Source of the DNA: Candidatus Blastococcus massiliensis AP3
Lineage (GTDB): Bacteria > Actinomycetota > Actinomycetes > Mycobacteriales > Geodermatophilaceae
NCBI RefSeq assembly: GCF_000582785.1
Contig: NZ_HG931174.1
Coordinates: forward strand, 640,039-695,290
Direction: 5' to 3'
Length of the DNA: 55,252 nt
Shown: positions 48,565 through 55,252 of the stretch, piece after piece
Numbering within the stretch: position 1 is the stretch's first letter
How the letters are laid out: each line of letters opens with the position of its first letter
Made by a program: the position numbers and the translations under genes
Notes under the pieces: model-generated
Told to the model about the DNA's origin: nothing
The model's input: the letters and a program-made list of their open reading frames with translations, nothing else
The model's database searches: none

Positions 48565-49479
48565 GTGAGCACCGGAGCCGACGCCACCGCGGACCCCGTC
48601 CCCGACGTCCCTGTCCCCGAGGTCTTGGCGCTGCTGGACGCGGCAGCCGCGGCCGACGGCGTCCAGCCGGTGTCCGAGGACGCCCGGTTGCGACTGCAGC
48701 ACCGCACCCCGGGCGGCGCCGACCTCGTCGTCCACGACGGCGGCGCCCTCGCGGGGTACGCACGGGTCGACGACGGCACCGCCGAGCTGGTGGTGCACCC
48801 CGCCCGGCGGCGCCGCGGCGTCGGGCGGGAGCTGCTGCGCTGGGTGCTCGAGGTCGCCGGCGACCGCCCGCTGGACGTCTGGGCCCACGGCGACCTGCCC
48901 GGGTCCGCCGAGCTGCTGCGCCCGCACGGGTTCGAGCGCGCCCGGGTGCTGCTGCAGATGCGCATGCCGCTGACCGAGGTGGACCCGGACCCGCGCCCCG
49001 AGCTGCCCGCCGACGTGCGGGTGCTGCCGTTCCGTCCCGGCCGGGACGAGGAGGCCTGGCTCCGCGTGAACGCCCGCGCCTTCGCCTGGCACCCCGAGCA
49101 GGGCCGGATGACCCGGGCCGACCTGGAGCTCCGCGAGGCCGAGCCGTGGTTCGACCCGGAGGGCTTCCTCCTGGCCTGGCGCGGCGAGCCCGACGACGGC
49201 GCGCTGCTGGGCTCGCACTGGACCAAGGTGCACCCCGCCGGGGACGCCGGCCCCGACCCGGTCGGCGAGATCTACGTCCTCGGCATCGACCCCGACGCAC
49301 AAGGGATGCGCCTGGGACGCGCCCTCACCGACCTCGGGCTGGCCCATCTCCGCAGACGCGGTCTGGCGGAGGTGCTCCTCTACGTCGAGGAGGACAACGA
49401 GGCGGCGGTCCGGCTGTACGAGAGCCGTGGTTTCACGCGCTACGCCGTCGACGTCGCCTGGCGGCGCAACCCGGGCTGA
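48565..49479 (+). CDS. mshD: Mycothiol synthase MshD
   Basis: 304-residue tandem GNAT acetyltransferase for the last step of mycothiol synthesis (acetylation of Cys-GlcN-Ins). The first GNAT domain has LVVHPARRRRGVGRELL. The second has IYVLGIDPDAQGMRLGRALTDL and the AEVLLYVEEDNEAAVRLYESRGF strand. Equivalent to Rv0819, next to the GlnR-like gene as in mycobacteria. The stop is followed at once by a GTTCACC element of the pst control region. Confidence 0.93.
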   Translation: MSTGADATADPVPDVPVPEVLALLDAAAAADGVQPVSEDARLRLQHRTPGGADLVVHDGGALAGYARVDDGTAELVVHPARRRRGVGRELLRWVLEVAGDRPLDVWAHGDLPGSAELLRPHGFERARVLLQMRMPLTEVDPDPRPELPADVRVLPFRPGRDEEAWLRVNARAFAWHPEQGRMTRADLELREAEPWFDPEGFLLAWRGEPDDGALLGSHWTKVHPAGDAGPDPVGEIYVLGIDPDAQGMRLGRALTDLGLAHLRRRGLAEVLLYVEEDNEAAVRLYESRGFTRYAVDVAWRRNPG

Positions 49480-49541
49480 GCAGGGCGTTCACCCGTTCGT
49501 GGTGACCCGTCGCACATGCCGTCGGCAACCTCTCCGTACGC

Positions 49542-49563
49542 GTTCACCTCCCGTTCATCCGGG
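49542..49563 (+). promoter_or_regulatory. PHO box of the pst operon
   Basis: GTTCACCTCCC and GTTCATCCGGG are two adjacent 11-nt units, ending 27 nt before TAGCGT (49591-49596), exactly the phoU arrangement. A further GTTCACC at 49487 is five 11-nt units upstream, in register. These are expected RegX3/PhoP sites. Confidence 0.8.
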
Positions 49564-49590
49564 CTCGGGCAACCGGCCACTTCTGCTCCC

Positions 49591-49596
49591 TAGCGT
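49591..49596 (+). promoter_or_regulatory. -10 box (TAGCGT) for pstS
   Basis: TANNNT hexamer downstream of the PHO box; a start near 49603 leaves a leader of about 37-55 nt. Confidence 0.5.
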
Positions 49597-49639
49597 CGCT
49601 CTCGTCGGTCCCGCTGCTGCCCGGAAGACGTCCGGGCTC

Positions 49640-50767
49640 ATGTCGAGAGGCAACGAGTTGAAGCTCAGCACCAAGACGCGCGCCACCACGCTGTCCGTGG
49701 CGCTCGCCAGCACCCTCGCGCTCAGCGCGTGCGGCGCCTCCAACGAGACGGGCAACACCGGTGGTGGCGACAGTGGCAGTGACGGCCTGAGCGGCACCCT
49801 CGTCGGTGCCGGTGCCAGCAGCCAGCAGGCGGCCATGCAGGGCTGGGCGGCCGGCTACTCCCGCGTCCAGCCGGACGTGACCGTCAACTACGACCCGGTC
49901 GGCTCCGGCGGTGGCCGCGAGCAGTTCCTGGCCGGCGGCACGGACTTCGCCGGCACCGACTCCGCGCTCAAGGAGGAGGAGCTCACCGAGGCCGCGGAGC
50001 GCTGCGGTGACACCGGGGTCTTCCAGCTGCCGAACTACATCTCGCCGATCGCGGTCATCTACAACCTCGAGGGCGTCGACGAGCTCAACCTCTCGCCCGC
50101 CACCGTGGCCGGCATCTTCGACCAGAAGATCACCACCTGGAACGACCCGGCCATCGCCGCCGACAACCCGGACGCGACGCTGCCTGACCAGGCGATCACC
50201 CCGGTCAACCGCAGCGACGAGTCGGGCACCACGGAGAACTTCACCGAGTACCTGGCCGCCGCGGCCGGCGGCGCCTGGCCGCACGAGCCCTCCGGCGACT
50301 GGGCGGTGCCCGGCGGTGAGGCCGCGCAGGGCACCTCCGGCGTGGTCAGCGCCGTGCGGGCCGGCAACGGCTCCATCGGCTACGCCGACCTGAGCCAGGC
50401 CGGCAACCTCGGCGTCGCCAACATCCGCGTGGGCGAGGAGTTCGTGACGCCGACCCCCGAGGCCGCGGCCGCCGTCGTGGAGAACTCGGAGAGCGCCGGC
50501 GACGAGGGCGAGTACAACTTCGCCATCGAGCTCGCCCGCGACACCACCAGCTCCGGCGAGTACCCGATCGTGCTGATCAGCTACCACGTCGGCTGCATCG
50601 AGTACGAGGACCAGGAGACCGCCGACCTGGTCAAGGACTTCATGTCCTACGTCATCAGCGAGGACGGCCAGCAGGCCGCCGCCGACGCGGCCGGCTCCGC
50701 GCCGATCTCCGACGGGCTGCGCGAGCAGGCCCAGAGCGCGATCGACGCGATCACCGCGGCGGCCTGA
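49640..50767 (+). CDS. pstS: Phosphate ABC transporter substrate-binding lipoprotein PstS
   Basis: 375-residue lipoprotein. The signal peptide ends in the lipobox LSACGAS, followed by a Gly/Ser-rich linker. The phosphate-binding fold includes LVGAGASSQQAAMQGW, DPVGSGGGREQFL, AGTDSAL and NRSDESGTTENFTEYL, whose Ser/Thr/Asp/Arg residues coordinate phosphate. ATG 49640 is given; TTG 49658 (MKLSTKTR...) has AGAGG at 7 nt and gives a more typical signal peptide. First gene of pstSCAB, controlled by the PHO box. Confidence 0.94.
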   Translation: MSRGNELKLSTKTRATTLSVALASTLALSACGASNETGNTGGGDSGSDGLSGTLVGAGASSQQAAMQGWAAGYSRVQPDVTVNYDPVGSGGGREQFLAGGTDFAGTDSALKEEELTEAAERCGDTGVFQLPNYISPIAVIYNLEGVDELNLSPATVAGIFDQKITTWNDPAIAADNPDATLPDQAITPVNRSDESGTTENFTEYLAAAAGGAWPHEPSGDWAVPGGEAAQGTSGVVSAVRAGNGSIGYADLSQAGNLGVANIRVGEEFVTPTPEAAAAVVENSESAGDEGEYNFAIELARDTTSSGEYPIVLISYHVGCIEYEDQETADLVKDFMSYVISEDGQQAAADAAGSAPISDGLREQAQSAIDAITAAA

Positions 50768-50794
50768 CCTCCTCGGTGATCGACCACGCACGAC

Positions 50795-50832
50795 CGGCAG
50801 CCCGGGGCGTCCTCCGACGTCCCGGGCTGCCG
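50795..50832 (+). terminator. Intercistronic hairpin between pstS and pstC
   Basis: 16-bp stem CGGCAGCCCGGGGCGT / ACGTCCCGGGCTGCCG with one G-U pair and a 6-nt loop. It has no U-tract, so it probably stabilises or partly terminates the pstS message, raising PstS over the membrane components. Confidence 0.6.
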
Positions 50833-50897
50833 CACGACCGGCGGCCCGGCCCCCGCGACCGGGCCGCCCCCTTCGGCATCCAGCAGACGGAGCAGCG

Positions 50898-51842
50898 GTG
50901 ACCACCACCTCCCCCACCGAGCAGCGGGTCCGCCCGGTCCGCCGCCTCGGCGACCGGATCTTCGCCGGCAGCGCCCGGACGGCGGGCATCGTCATCCTCG
51001 TCATCCTGGCCGGGGTCGCGGCCTTCCTCGTCCTCGAGTCGCTGCCCGCCGTCACCGCGGCGTCCGAGGACCTCCCGGGCGACGGCGGACTGACCGGCTA
51101 CATCGCCCCGCTGATCTTCGGCACGCTGATCTCGGCCGTCATCGCCCTCGTGGTCGCCACCCCGCTGGCCGTGGCGATCGCCCTGTTCATCACCTACTAC
51201 GCGCCCCGGCGGATCGCCCAGGCGCTCGGCTACGTCGTGGACCTGCTGGCCGCGATCCCGAGCATCGTCTACGGCTTCTGGGGCATCGCCTGGCTGGCCC
51301 CCAACCTGGTGCCCTTCTACCGCTGGCTCGAGGACAACCTCGGCTTCATCCCGCTGTTCGCGGGCCCGACGTCCTCCACCGGACGCACCATGCTGACCGC
51401 CGGGCTGGTCCTGGCGATCATGATCCTGCCGATCATCAGCGCGCTGGCCCGCGAGGTGTTCGGGCAGACCCCCGCCCTGCAGCGCGAGGCGGCGCTCGCC
51501 CTCGGCGCTACCCGCTGGGAGATGATCCGGATGACGGTCCTGCCCTACGGCCGCTCGGGCGTGATCGGCGGCGCGATGCTGGGCCTCGGCCGCGCGCTCG
51601 GCGAGACGATGGCCATCGCGCTGGTCCTCTCGGTCTCCGGTGGCATCACCTTCAACGTGATCAGCAGCGGCAACCCGTCGACCATCGCGGCCAACATCGC
51701 GCTGACGTTCCCCGAGTCCTCGGGCCTCGCCGTCAACACGCTCATCGCCAGCGGGCTCGCGCTGTTCCTCATCACCCTCGCCGTCAACACGCTGGCGCGC
51801 TGGGTCGTCAACCGCCGCGCCGACTTCTCCGGAGCCAACTGA
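50898..51842 (+). CDS. pstC: Phosphate ABC transporter permease PstC
   Basis: 314-residue inner-membrane permease with six helices. The ABC-contact EAA loop reads REAALALGATRWEMIRMTVLP, and LGRALGETMAIALVLSV is the conserved helix near the substrate path. GTG 50898 has GGAG at 6 nt. The TGA overlaps the pstA ATG by one base (TGATG). Confidence 0.94.
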   Translation: MTTTSPTEQRVRPVRRLGDRIFAGSARTAGIVILVILAGVAAFLVLESLPAVTAASEDLPGDGGLTGYIAPLIFGTLISAVIALVVATPLAVAIALFITYYAPRRIAQALGYVVDLLAAIPSIVYGFWGIAWLAPNLVPFYRWLEDNLGFIPLFAGPTSSTGRTMLTAGLVLAIMILPIISALAREVFGQTPALQREAALALGATRWEMIRMTVLPYGRSGVIGGAMLGLGRALGETMAIALVLSVSGGITFNVISSGNPSTIAANIALTFPESSGLAVNTLIASGLALFLITLAVNTLARWVVNRRADFSGAN

Positions 51843-52915
51843 TGAGCCAGGTGATCACGCCCCACACGGAGACACCCGTGGCCGGCACCACGGCGGGCAC
51901 GGGGCGGCTGCCGGCCTGGATGCCGTTCGCCTGCTTCGCGCTCGGCGCGGGCGCCGCCGTCCTACTCGGCCTGGTCAGCGCCCTGAACCCGGCGACGTTC
52001 GTCATCTACACCGTCGTGCTCGGCACGATCGCGCTGTACGTCGCCGCCCGGCGCATCGAGGGCCCCCGCCGAGCGACCGACCGGCTGGTCACCTGCATCG
52101 TGGTGAGCGCGTTCGGCATCGCGATGGTGCCGCTGGTCTCGCTCGTCGTCGAGGTGCTCGGCCAGGGCCTCAAGCGACTGGACGGCGAGTTCCTCAACTC
52201 CTCGCTCGTGGGCATCGTGGGCGAGGGCGGCGGCGCCTACCACGCGCTCATGGGCACCCTGATCATCACCGGGCTCACCACGGTGATCTCGGTGCCGATC
52301 GGGCTGCTCACCGCGATCTACCTCGTCGAGTACGGCACCGGCCGGCTGAAGCGCGCGATCACCTTCATGGTCGACGTGATGACCGGCATCCCCTCGATCG
52401 TCGCCGGCCTGTTCGCCTACGCGCTGTTCGCCTCGTTCCTCGGTCCGGGGGTCCGGCTCGGCATCGTCGGCGCGGTCGCGCTCTCGGTGCTGATGATCCC
52501 GGTCGTCGTCCGCTCGGCCGAAGAGGTGCTCAAGCTCGTCCCGAACGAGCTGCGCGAGGCCGCCTACGCCCTCGGCGTCCCGAAGTGGCGCACGATCGTG
52601 AAGGTCGTGATCCCCACCGCCATCGCCGGGCTGGGCACCGGCGTGACCCTGGCGATCGCCCGCGTCGTCGGCGAGACGGCACCGCTGCTCATCACCGTCG
52701 GCATCACCAACGCGACCAACTTCGACCCGTTCGACGGGCGCATGGCGACCCTGCCGGTCTACGCCTTCTACCAGCTCACCCAGCCGGGTGTGCCGCCCGA
52801 GTACGCCATCGACCGGGCCTGGACGGCGGCGCTGATCCTCATCATGCTGGTGATGGGGCTGAACCTCCTCGCCCGCCTGATCAGCCGCCTCTTCGCCCCC
52901 AAGACCGGTCGCTGA
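51842..52915 (+). CDS. pstA: Phosphate ABC transporter permease PstA
   Basis: 357-residue permease. The first 120 residues add two or three extra helices before the standard six-helix core. The EAA loop is REAAYALGVPKWRTIVKVVIP, and IARVVGETAPLLITVG follows. It forms the channel with PstC. It is translationally coupled to pstC. Confidence 0.94.
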   Translation: MSQVITPHTETPVAGTTAGTGRLPAWMPFACFALGAGAAVLLGLVSALNPATFVIYTVVLGTIALYVAARRIEGPRRATDRLVTCIVVSAFGIAMVPLVSLVVEVLGQGLKRLDGEFLNSSLVGIVGEGGGAYHALMGTLIITGLTTVISVPIGLLTAIYLVEYGTGRLKRAITFMVDVMTGIPSIVAGLFAYALFASFLGPGVRLGIVGAVALSVLMIPVVVRSAEEVLKLVPNELREAAYALGVPKWRTIVKVVIPTAIAGLGTGVTLAIARVVGETAPLLITVGITNATNFDPFDGRMATLPVYAFYQLTQPGVPPEYAIDRAWTAALILIMLVMGLNLLARLISRLFAPKTGR

Positions 52916-52939
52916 CCGGGCCCGACCAGGAGGACACCA

Positions 52940-53719
52940 GTGGCCAAGCGCATCGAGGTCTCCGACCTCAACATCTACTACGGCGCCTTCCGCGCCGTCG
53001 AGGGCGTCACCATCTCCATCGAGCCCCGGAGCATCACCGCCCTGATCGGCCCGTCCGGCTGCGGCAAGTCCACCTTCCTGCGCTCGCTCAACCGGATGCA
53101 CGAGGTGCTCCCGGGGGCCCGGGTCGAGGGCAAGGTCGTCATGGACGGCCAGGACCTCTACGGCGCCGACGTCGACCCGGTGGACGTGCGCCGGCAGATC
53201 GGCATGGTGTTCCAGCGCCCCAACCCGTTCCCGACGATGTCGATCTACGACAACGTCGCCGCGGGACTGCGGCTGAACAACAAGAAGATGAAGAAGGCCG
53301 ACCTGGACGACCTGGTCGAGAAGTCGCTGCGCGGCGCCAACCTCTGGAACGAGGTCAAGGACCGGCTCGACCGTCCGGGTTCGGGGCTCTCGGGCGGGCA
53401 GCAGCAGCGGCTGTGCATCGCCCGCGCCATCGCGGTCGAGCCCGACGTGCTCCTCATGGACGAGCCGTGCTCCGCGCTGGACCCGATCTCCACGCTGGCG
53501 ATCGAGGACCTCATGGCCGAGCTCAAGGACCGCTTCACCATCGTGATCGTCACCCACAACATGCAGCAGGCGGCGCGGGTGAGCGAGTCCACCGGCTTCT
53601 TCAACCTCAACGGGCTGGGCCAGCCGGGGCGCCTGATCGAGTTCAACCCGACCGAGAAGATCTTCAGCAACCCCGACCAGAAGGCCACCGAGGACTACAT
53701 CTCCGGCCGCTTCGGCTAG
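52940..53719 (+). CDS. pstB: Phosphate ABC transporter ATPase PstB
   Basis: 259-residue ATPase. Walker A is GPSGCGKST (37-45), the Q-loop [17 protein letters not shown] is typical of PstB, the signature is LSGGQQQR, Walker B is [12 protein letters not shown], and the switch His is in [13 protein letters not shown] 52940 has AGGAGG at 7 nt. No phoU follows, unlike in E. coli; phoU is 40 kb away. It ends 3 bp from the convergent LCP gene. Confidence 0.95.
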   Translation: MAKRIEVSDLNIYYGAFRAVEGVTISIEPRSITALIGPSGCGKSTFLRSLNRMHEVLPGARVEGKVVMDGQDLYGADVDPVDVRRQIGMVFQRPNPFPTMSIYDNVAAGLRLNNKKMKKADLDDLVEKSLRGANLWNEVKDRLDRPGSGLSGGQQQRLCIARAIAVEPDVLLMDEPCSALDPISTLAIEDLMAELKDRFTIVIVTHNMQQAARVSESTGFFNLNGLGQPGRLIEFNPTEKIFSNPDQKATEDYISGRFG

Positions 53720-53722
53720 GAG

Positions 53723-55219
53723 TCAGGAGCAGGTGACGGGAGCCGCGGCGGCGTCGGGAGCGGGAGCCGGCGCCTCCGGCTCGGCCGCGGGCGCCGGCGG
53801 CGGCACCGGCACGACCCCGTCGTAGCCGGGGCCGACGACCAGCTCCACGCGCTCACCGATGGCGTCGCTGGCCTGGAGCACCGAGCCGGGGACGGCGGCG
53901 GCCACGGTGCGCGCCTGCGCCACCATGCCCGGGCCGTGGCGGACCACGGACTGGCTGACGGTGCCGTCCGCGTTACCCACGTCGCCGACGTCGAAGCCGA
54001 GCTCACCCAGCTGGGCGGCCACCGTGCTCGCCAGGCCGGTCGTGCCGGTCCCGTTGAGGACGTCGAGGCGGACCTCGGCCGGCAACAGCACGCCGATGCC
54101 CGGCTCCGCCGGTGCGGCCGACTCTGCGGCGCCCTCCTCCGCCGCCTCGACGGGCGGCTCCTCCTCGGTCACGAAGCCGTCGGGCACCCGGCTGCCGTCG
54201 ATGACCGCGTCGAAGAGCGTCCGGGTGCCCGCCCCGTCGAGGAGCACGTAGGACTCCTCGGCACCGGCGGGCACGTAGCCGACCTGGGCGACGGGCAGCC
54301 CGACCCGCGCGACGGCGTCACCGGACACGTCGCCGAGCGAATCCGCCAGGGCCCGCAGATCGCCGAGGGTGGTCTGCTCGTCGACGGTCAGCGCGTCGGC
54401 CGCGCGGCTGAGGAAGCGGGTCAGGGTGAGGGGATCGAGCACCACGTCGCGGGACATCGCCGCGCGGAGGGTGGAGGTGAGCAACCGCTGCGCCCGCTCG
54501 GCGACCGCGGTGCCGGTGACGTCGGCGCCGGTGTCGCCGGGGCGCAGGTAGTCCGAGGCCTCCTCGCCATTGAGCTCCGAGCGGCCGGCCGGCGGCGGGG
54601 CCGCCGCCGCCGCCGTGGCCCGCGACGGCACGATGCACATCGGCACGCCGCCGATCGCGTCCACCATCCCGGGCAGCCGGCCGAGGTCCACCCCCAGGTA
54701 GTGGTCGATCTGCACCCCGGTGAGCTGCTGCACCGCGCGGACCATGCACGAGGGCCCGCCGTCGAGCAGCGACCGGGCGAAGGCCTCGGTCGTCGGCGTC
54801 CGGAGCTCGCCGTCGGGGGTCCGGCACATCGGGGTGTCGACGAGCGCCGTGGCCGGGAAGCCGACGAGCACCGCCCGATCGCCGTCGGCGGAGACCGATG
54901 CCAGCAGGGTGGCGACGGAGGCGACGCCCTCCTGGCCGGGGACGTCGGTGCCGACGACGAGATAGGTCTCGGAGGCTTCCTGCAGCTGGGCGGCGATGAT
55001 CTCCGGGCCGTCGACGGCGAGGGCCTCGACGCGGCCGATCTTCTGGTCGACGTAGAAGTACAGGCCCAGGTGGTAGAGCACGATCACGCCGACGATGCCG
55101 GCCAGCGCGATCGCCGCGCGGACCATCCGCCGTCGTCCGGGCGTCGTCGGCCGGGGGGCCGGCCGGGACGGACGACTGCCCTGCCTGGCCTTCGGGGTCG
55201 TCCCCCGCAGCGGGGGCAC
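53723..55219 (-). CDS. LCP-family cell wall protein with C-terminal LytR_C domain (start may lie beyond the window)
   Basis: 498 residues from GTG 55219. The frame stays open to the window edge (GPIPPLPGT precedes), so the true start is probably outside. A basic cytoplasmic tail (PGRRR) precedes one membrane helix (AAIALAGIVGVIVLYHLGLYF). An LCP-like domain (about 80-300: YLVVGTD, FPATALVDTP, LGVDLGRLPGMVDAIGGV) would attach glycopolymers to peptidoglycan. The conserved Arg/Asp set looks less complete than in classical LCP proteins. The LytR_C domain is VRLDVLNGTGTTGLASTVAAQL. A Pro/Ala tail ends in TCS. Rv0822c-like. Confidence 0.82.
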   Translation of the reverse strand: MPPLRGTTPKARQGSRPSRPAPRPTTPGRRRMVRAAIALAGIVGVIVLYHLGLYFYVDQKIGRVEALAVDGPEIIAAQLQEASETYLVVGTDVPGQEGVASVATLLASVSADGDRAVLVGFPATALVDTPMCRTPDGELRTPTTEAFARSLLDGGPSCMVRAVQQLTGVQIDHYLGVDLGRLPGMVDAIGGVPMCIVPSRATAAAAAPPPAGRSELNGEEASDYLRPGDTGADVTGTAVAERAQRLLTSTLRAAMSRDVVLDPLTLTRFLSRAADALTVDEQTTLGDLRALADSLGDVSGDAVARVGLPVAQVGYVPAGAEESYVLLDGAGTRTLFDAVIDGSRVPDGFVTEEEPPVEAAEEGAAESAAPAEPGIGVLLPAEVRLDVLNGTGTTGLASTVAAQLGELGFDVGDVGNADGTVSQSVVRHGPGMVAQARTVAAAVPGSVLQASDAIGERVELVVGPGYDGVVPVPPPAPAAEPEAPAPAPDAAAAPVTCS

Positions 55220-55252
55220 GGTGCCGGGGAGCGGCGGGATCGGCCCGCTGCG

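Noticed and set aside
1-55252. CRISPR arrays, insertion sequences, integrases, phage genes, toxin-antitoxin pairs, rRNA and tRNA
   Set aside because: None seen. The only tandem array is the 3 x 20-bp repeat at 46001-46060, which has no spacers, and no transposase or integrase motif occurs in any credible gene.

Overview
This is a very GC-rich chromosomal segment of an actinobacterium. It has nearly gapless gene packing, frequent GTG starts and many 4-bp ATGA/GTGA gene overlaps. Mycothiol genes (mshA, mshD), a BldC-type small DNA-binding protein, an RsiG-type anti-sigma factor and the 32-residue ribosomal protein bS22 all point to Actinomycetes. My best guess, from gene order and codon style only, is a member of Geodermatophilaceae (Blastococcus, Modestobacter or Geodermatophilus). 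I see no rRNA, tRNA, CRISPR, insertion sequence or prophage.

Layout. From 0 to about 21.5 kb the gene order resembles the M. tuberculosis Rv0482-Rv0505c neighbourhood: HAD phosphatase, acyltransferase, epimerase, bS22, BldC-like protein, ProC, Ppx/GppA, RegX3/SenX3, phosphoglycerate mutase, YbjN, MshA and MurB. PhoU is added, divergent from SenX3. From about 22.4 to 29.5 kb lies an accessory block. It is a co-directional, overlapping cassette of a PLP-dependent decarboxylase, an amidase, a GGT-like Ntn hydrolase, a second amidase lacking its usual N-terminus, and a TetR regulator. From 30.5 to 32.4 kb are the Rv0474-Rv0476-like genes (XRE regulator, HbhA-like, DUF2516). From 33 to 55 kb the order resembles Rv0811c-Rv0822c: YgfZ, a PabC-like PLP enzyme, a nitrobindin-like protein, DUF1416, CysA sulfurtransferase, ThiX, a GlnR-like regulator, MshD, Pst phosphate transport and an LCP protein. 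Asparaginase, rsiG, Fur, NhaA, DUF885, DUF4184 and a PAS-SpoIIE phosphatase are interleaved.

How the genes connect. Phosphate control is split: sensing genes (senX3-regX3, phoU) at 10.1-12.9 kb and transport genes (pstSCAB) at 49.6-53.7 kb. Both phoU and pstS carry GTTCAYC direct repeats ending exactly 27 nt before a TANNNT -10 box, so RegX3 probably controls both. A leaderless Cys-rich leader peptide precedes DUF4395-cysA-DUF1416, suggesting cysteine-responsive control of sulfur transfer. RsiG carries two perfect copies of the E(X)3S(X)2R(X)3Q(X)3D c-di-GMP signature, which points to second-messenger control of a WhiG/FliA-type sigma factor encoded elsewhere.

A recurring property is leaderless translation. 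At least ten genes have a TANNNT box 6-8 nt before the start codon, including two divergent pairs whose whole intergenic region is 34-38 bp. Other non-coding features of note are a 20-bp palindrome at the XRE promoter, three palindromes upstream of the BldC-like gene, three tandem 20-bp repeats covering the stop codon of a DUF2993 gene, a dispersed 58-59 bp hairpin repeat that also supplies an asparaginase start codon, and an unexplained transcript-like region at 38.1-38.4 kb with a 16-codon ORF.
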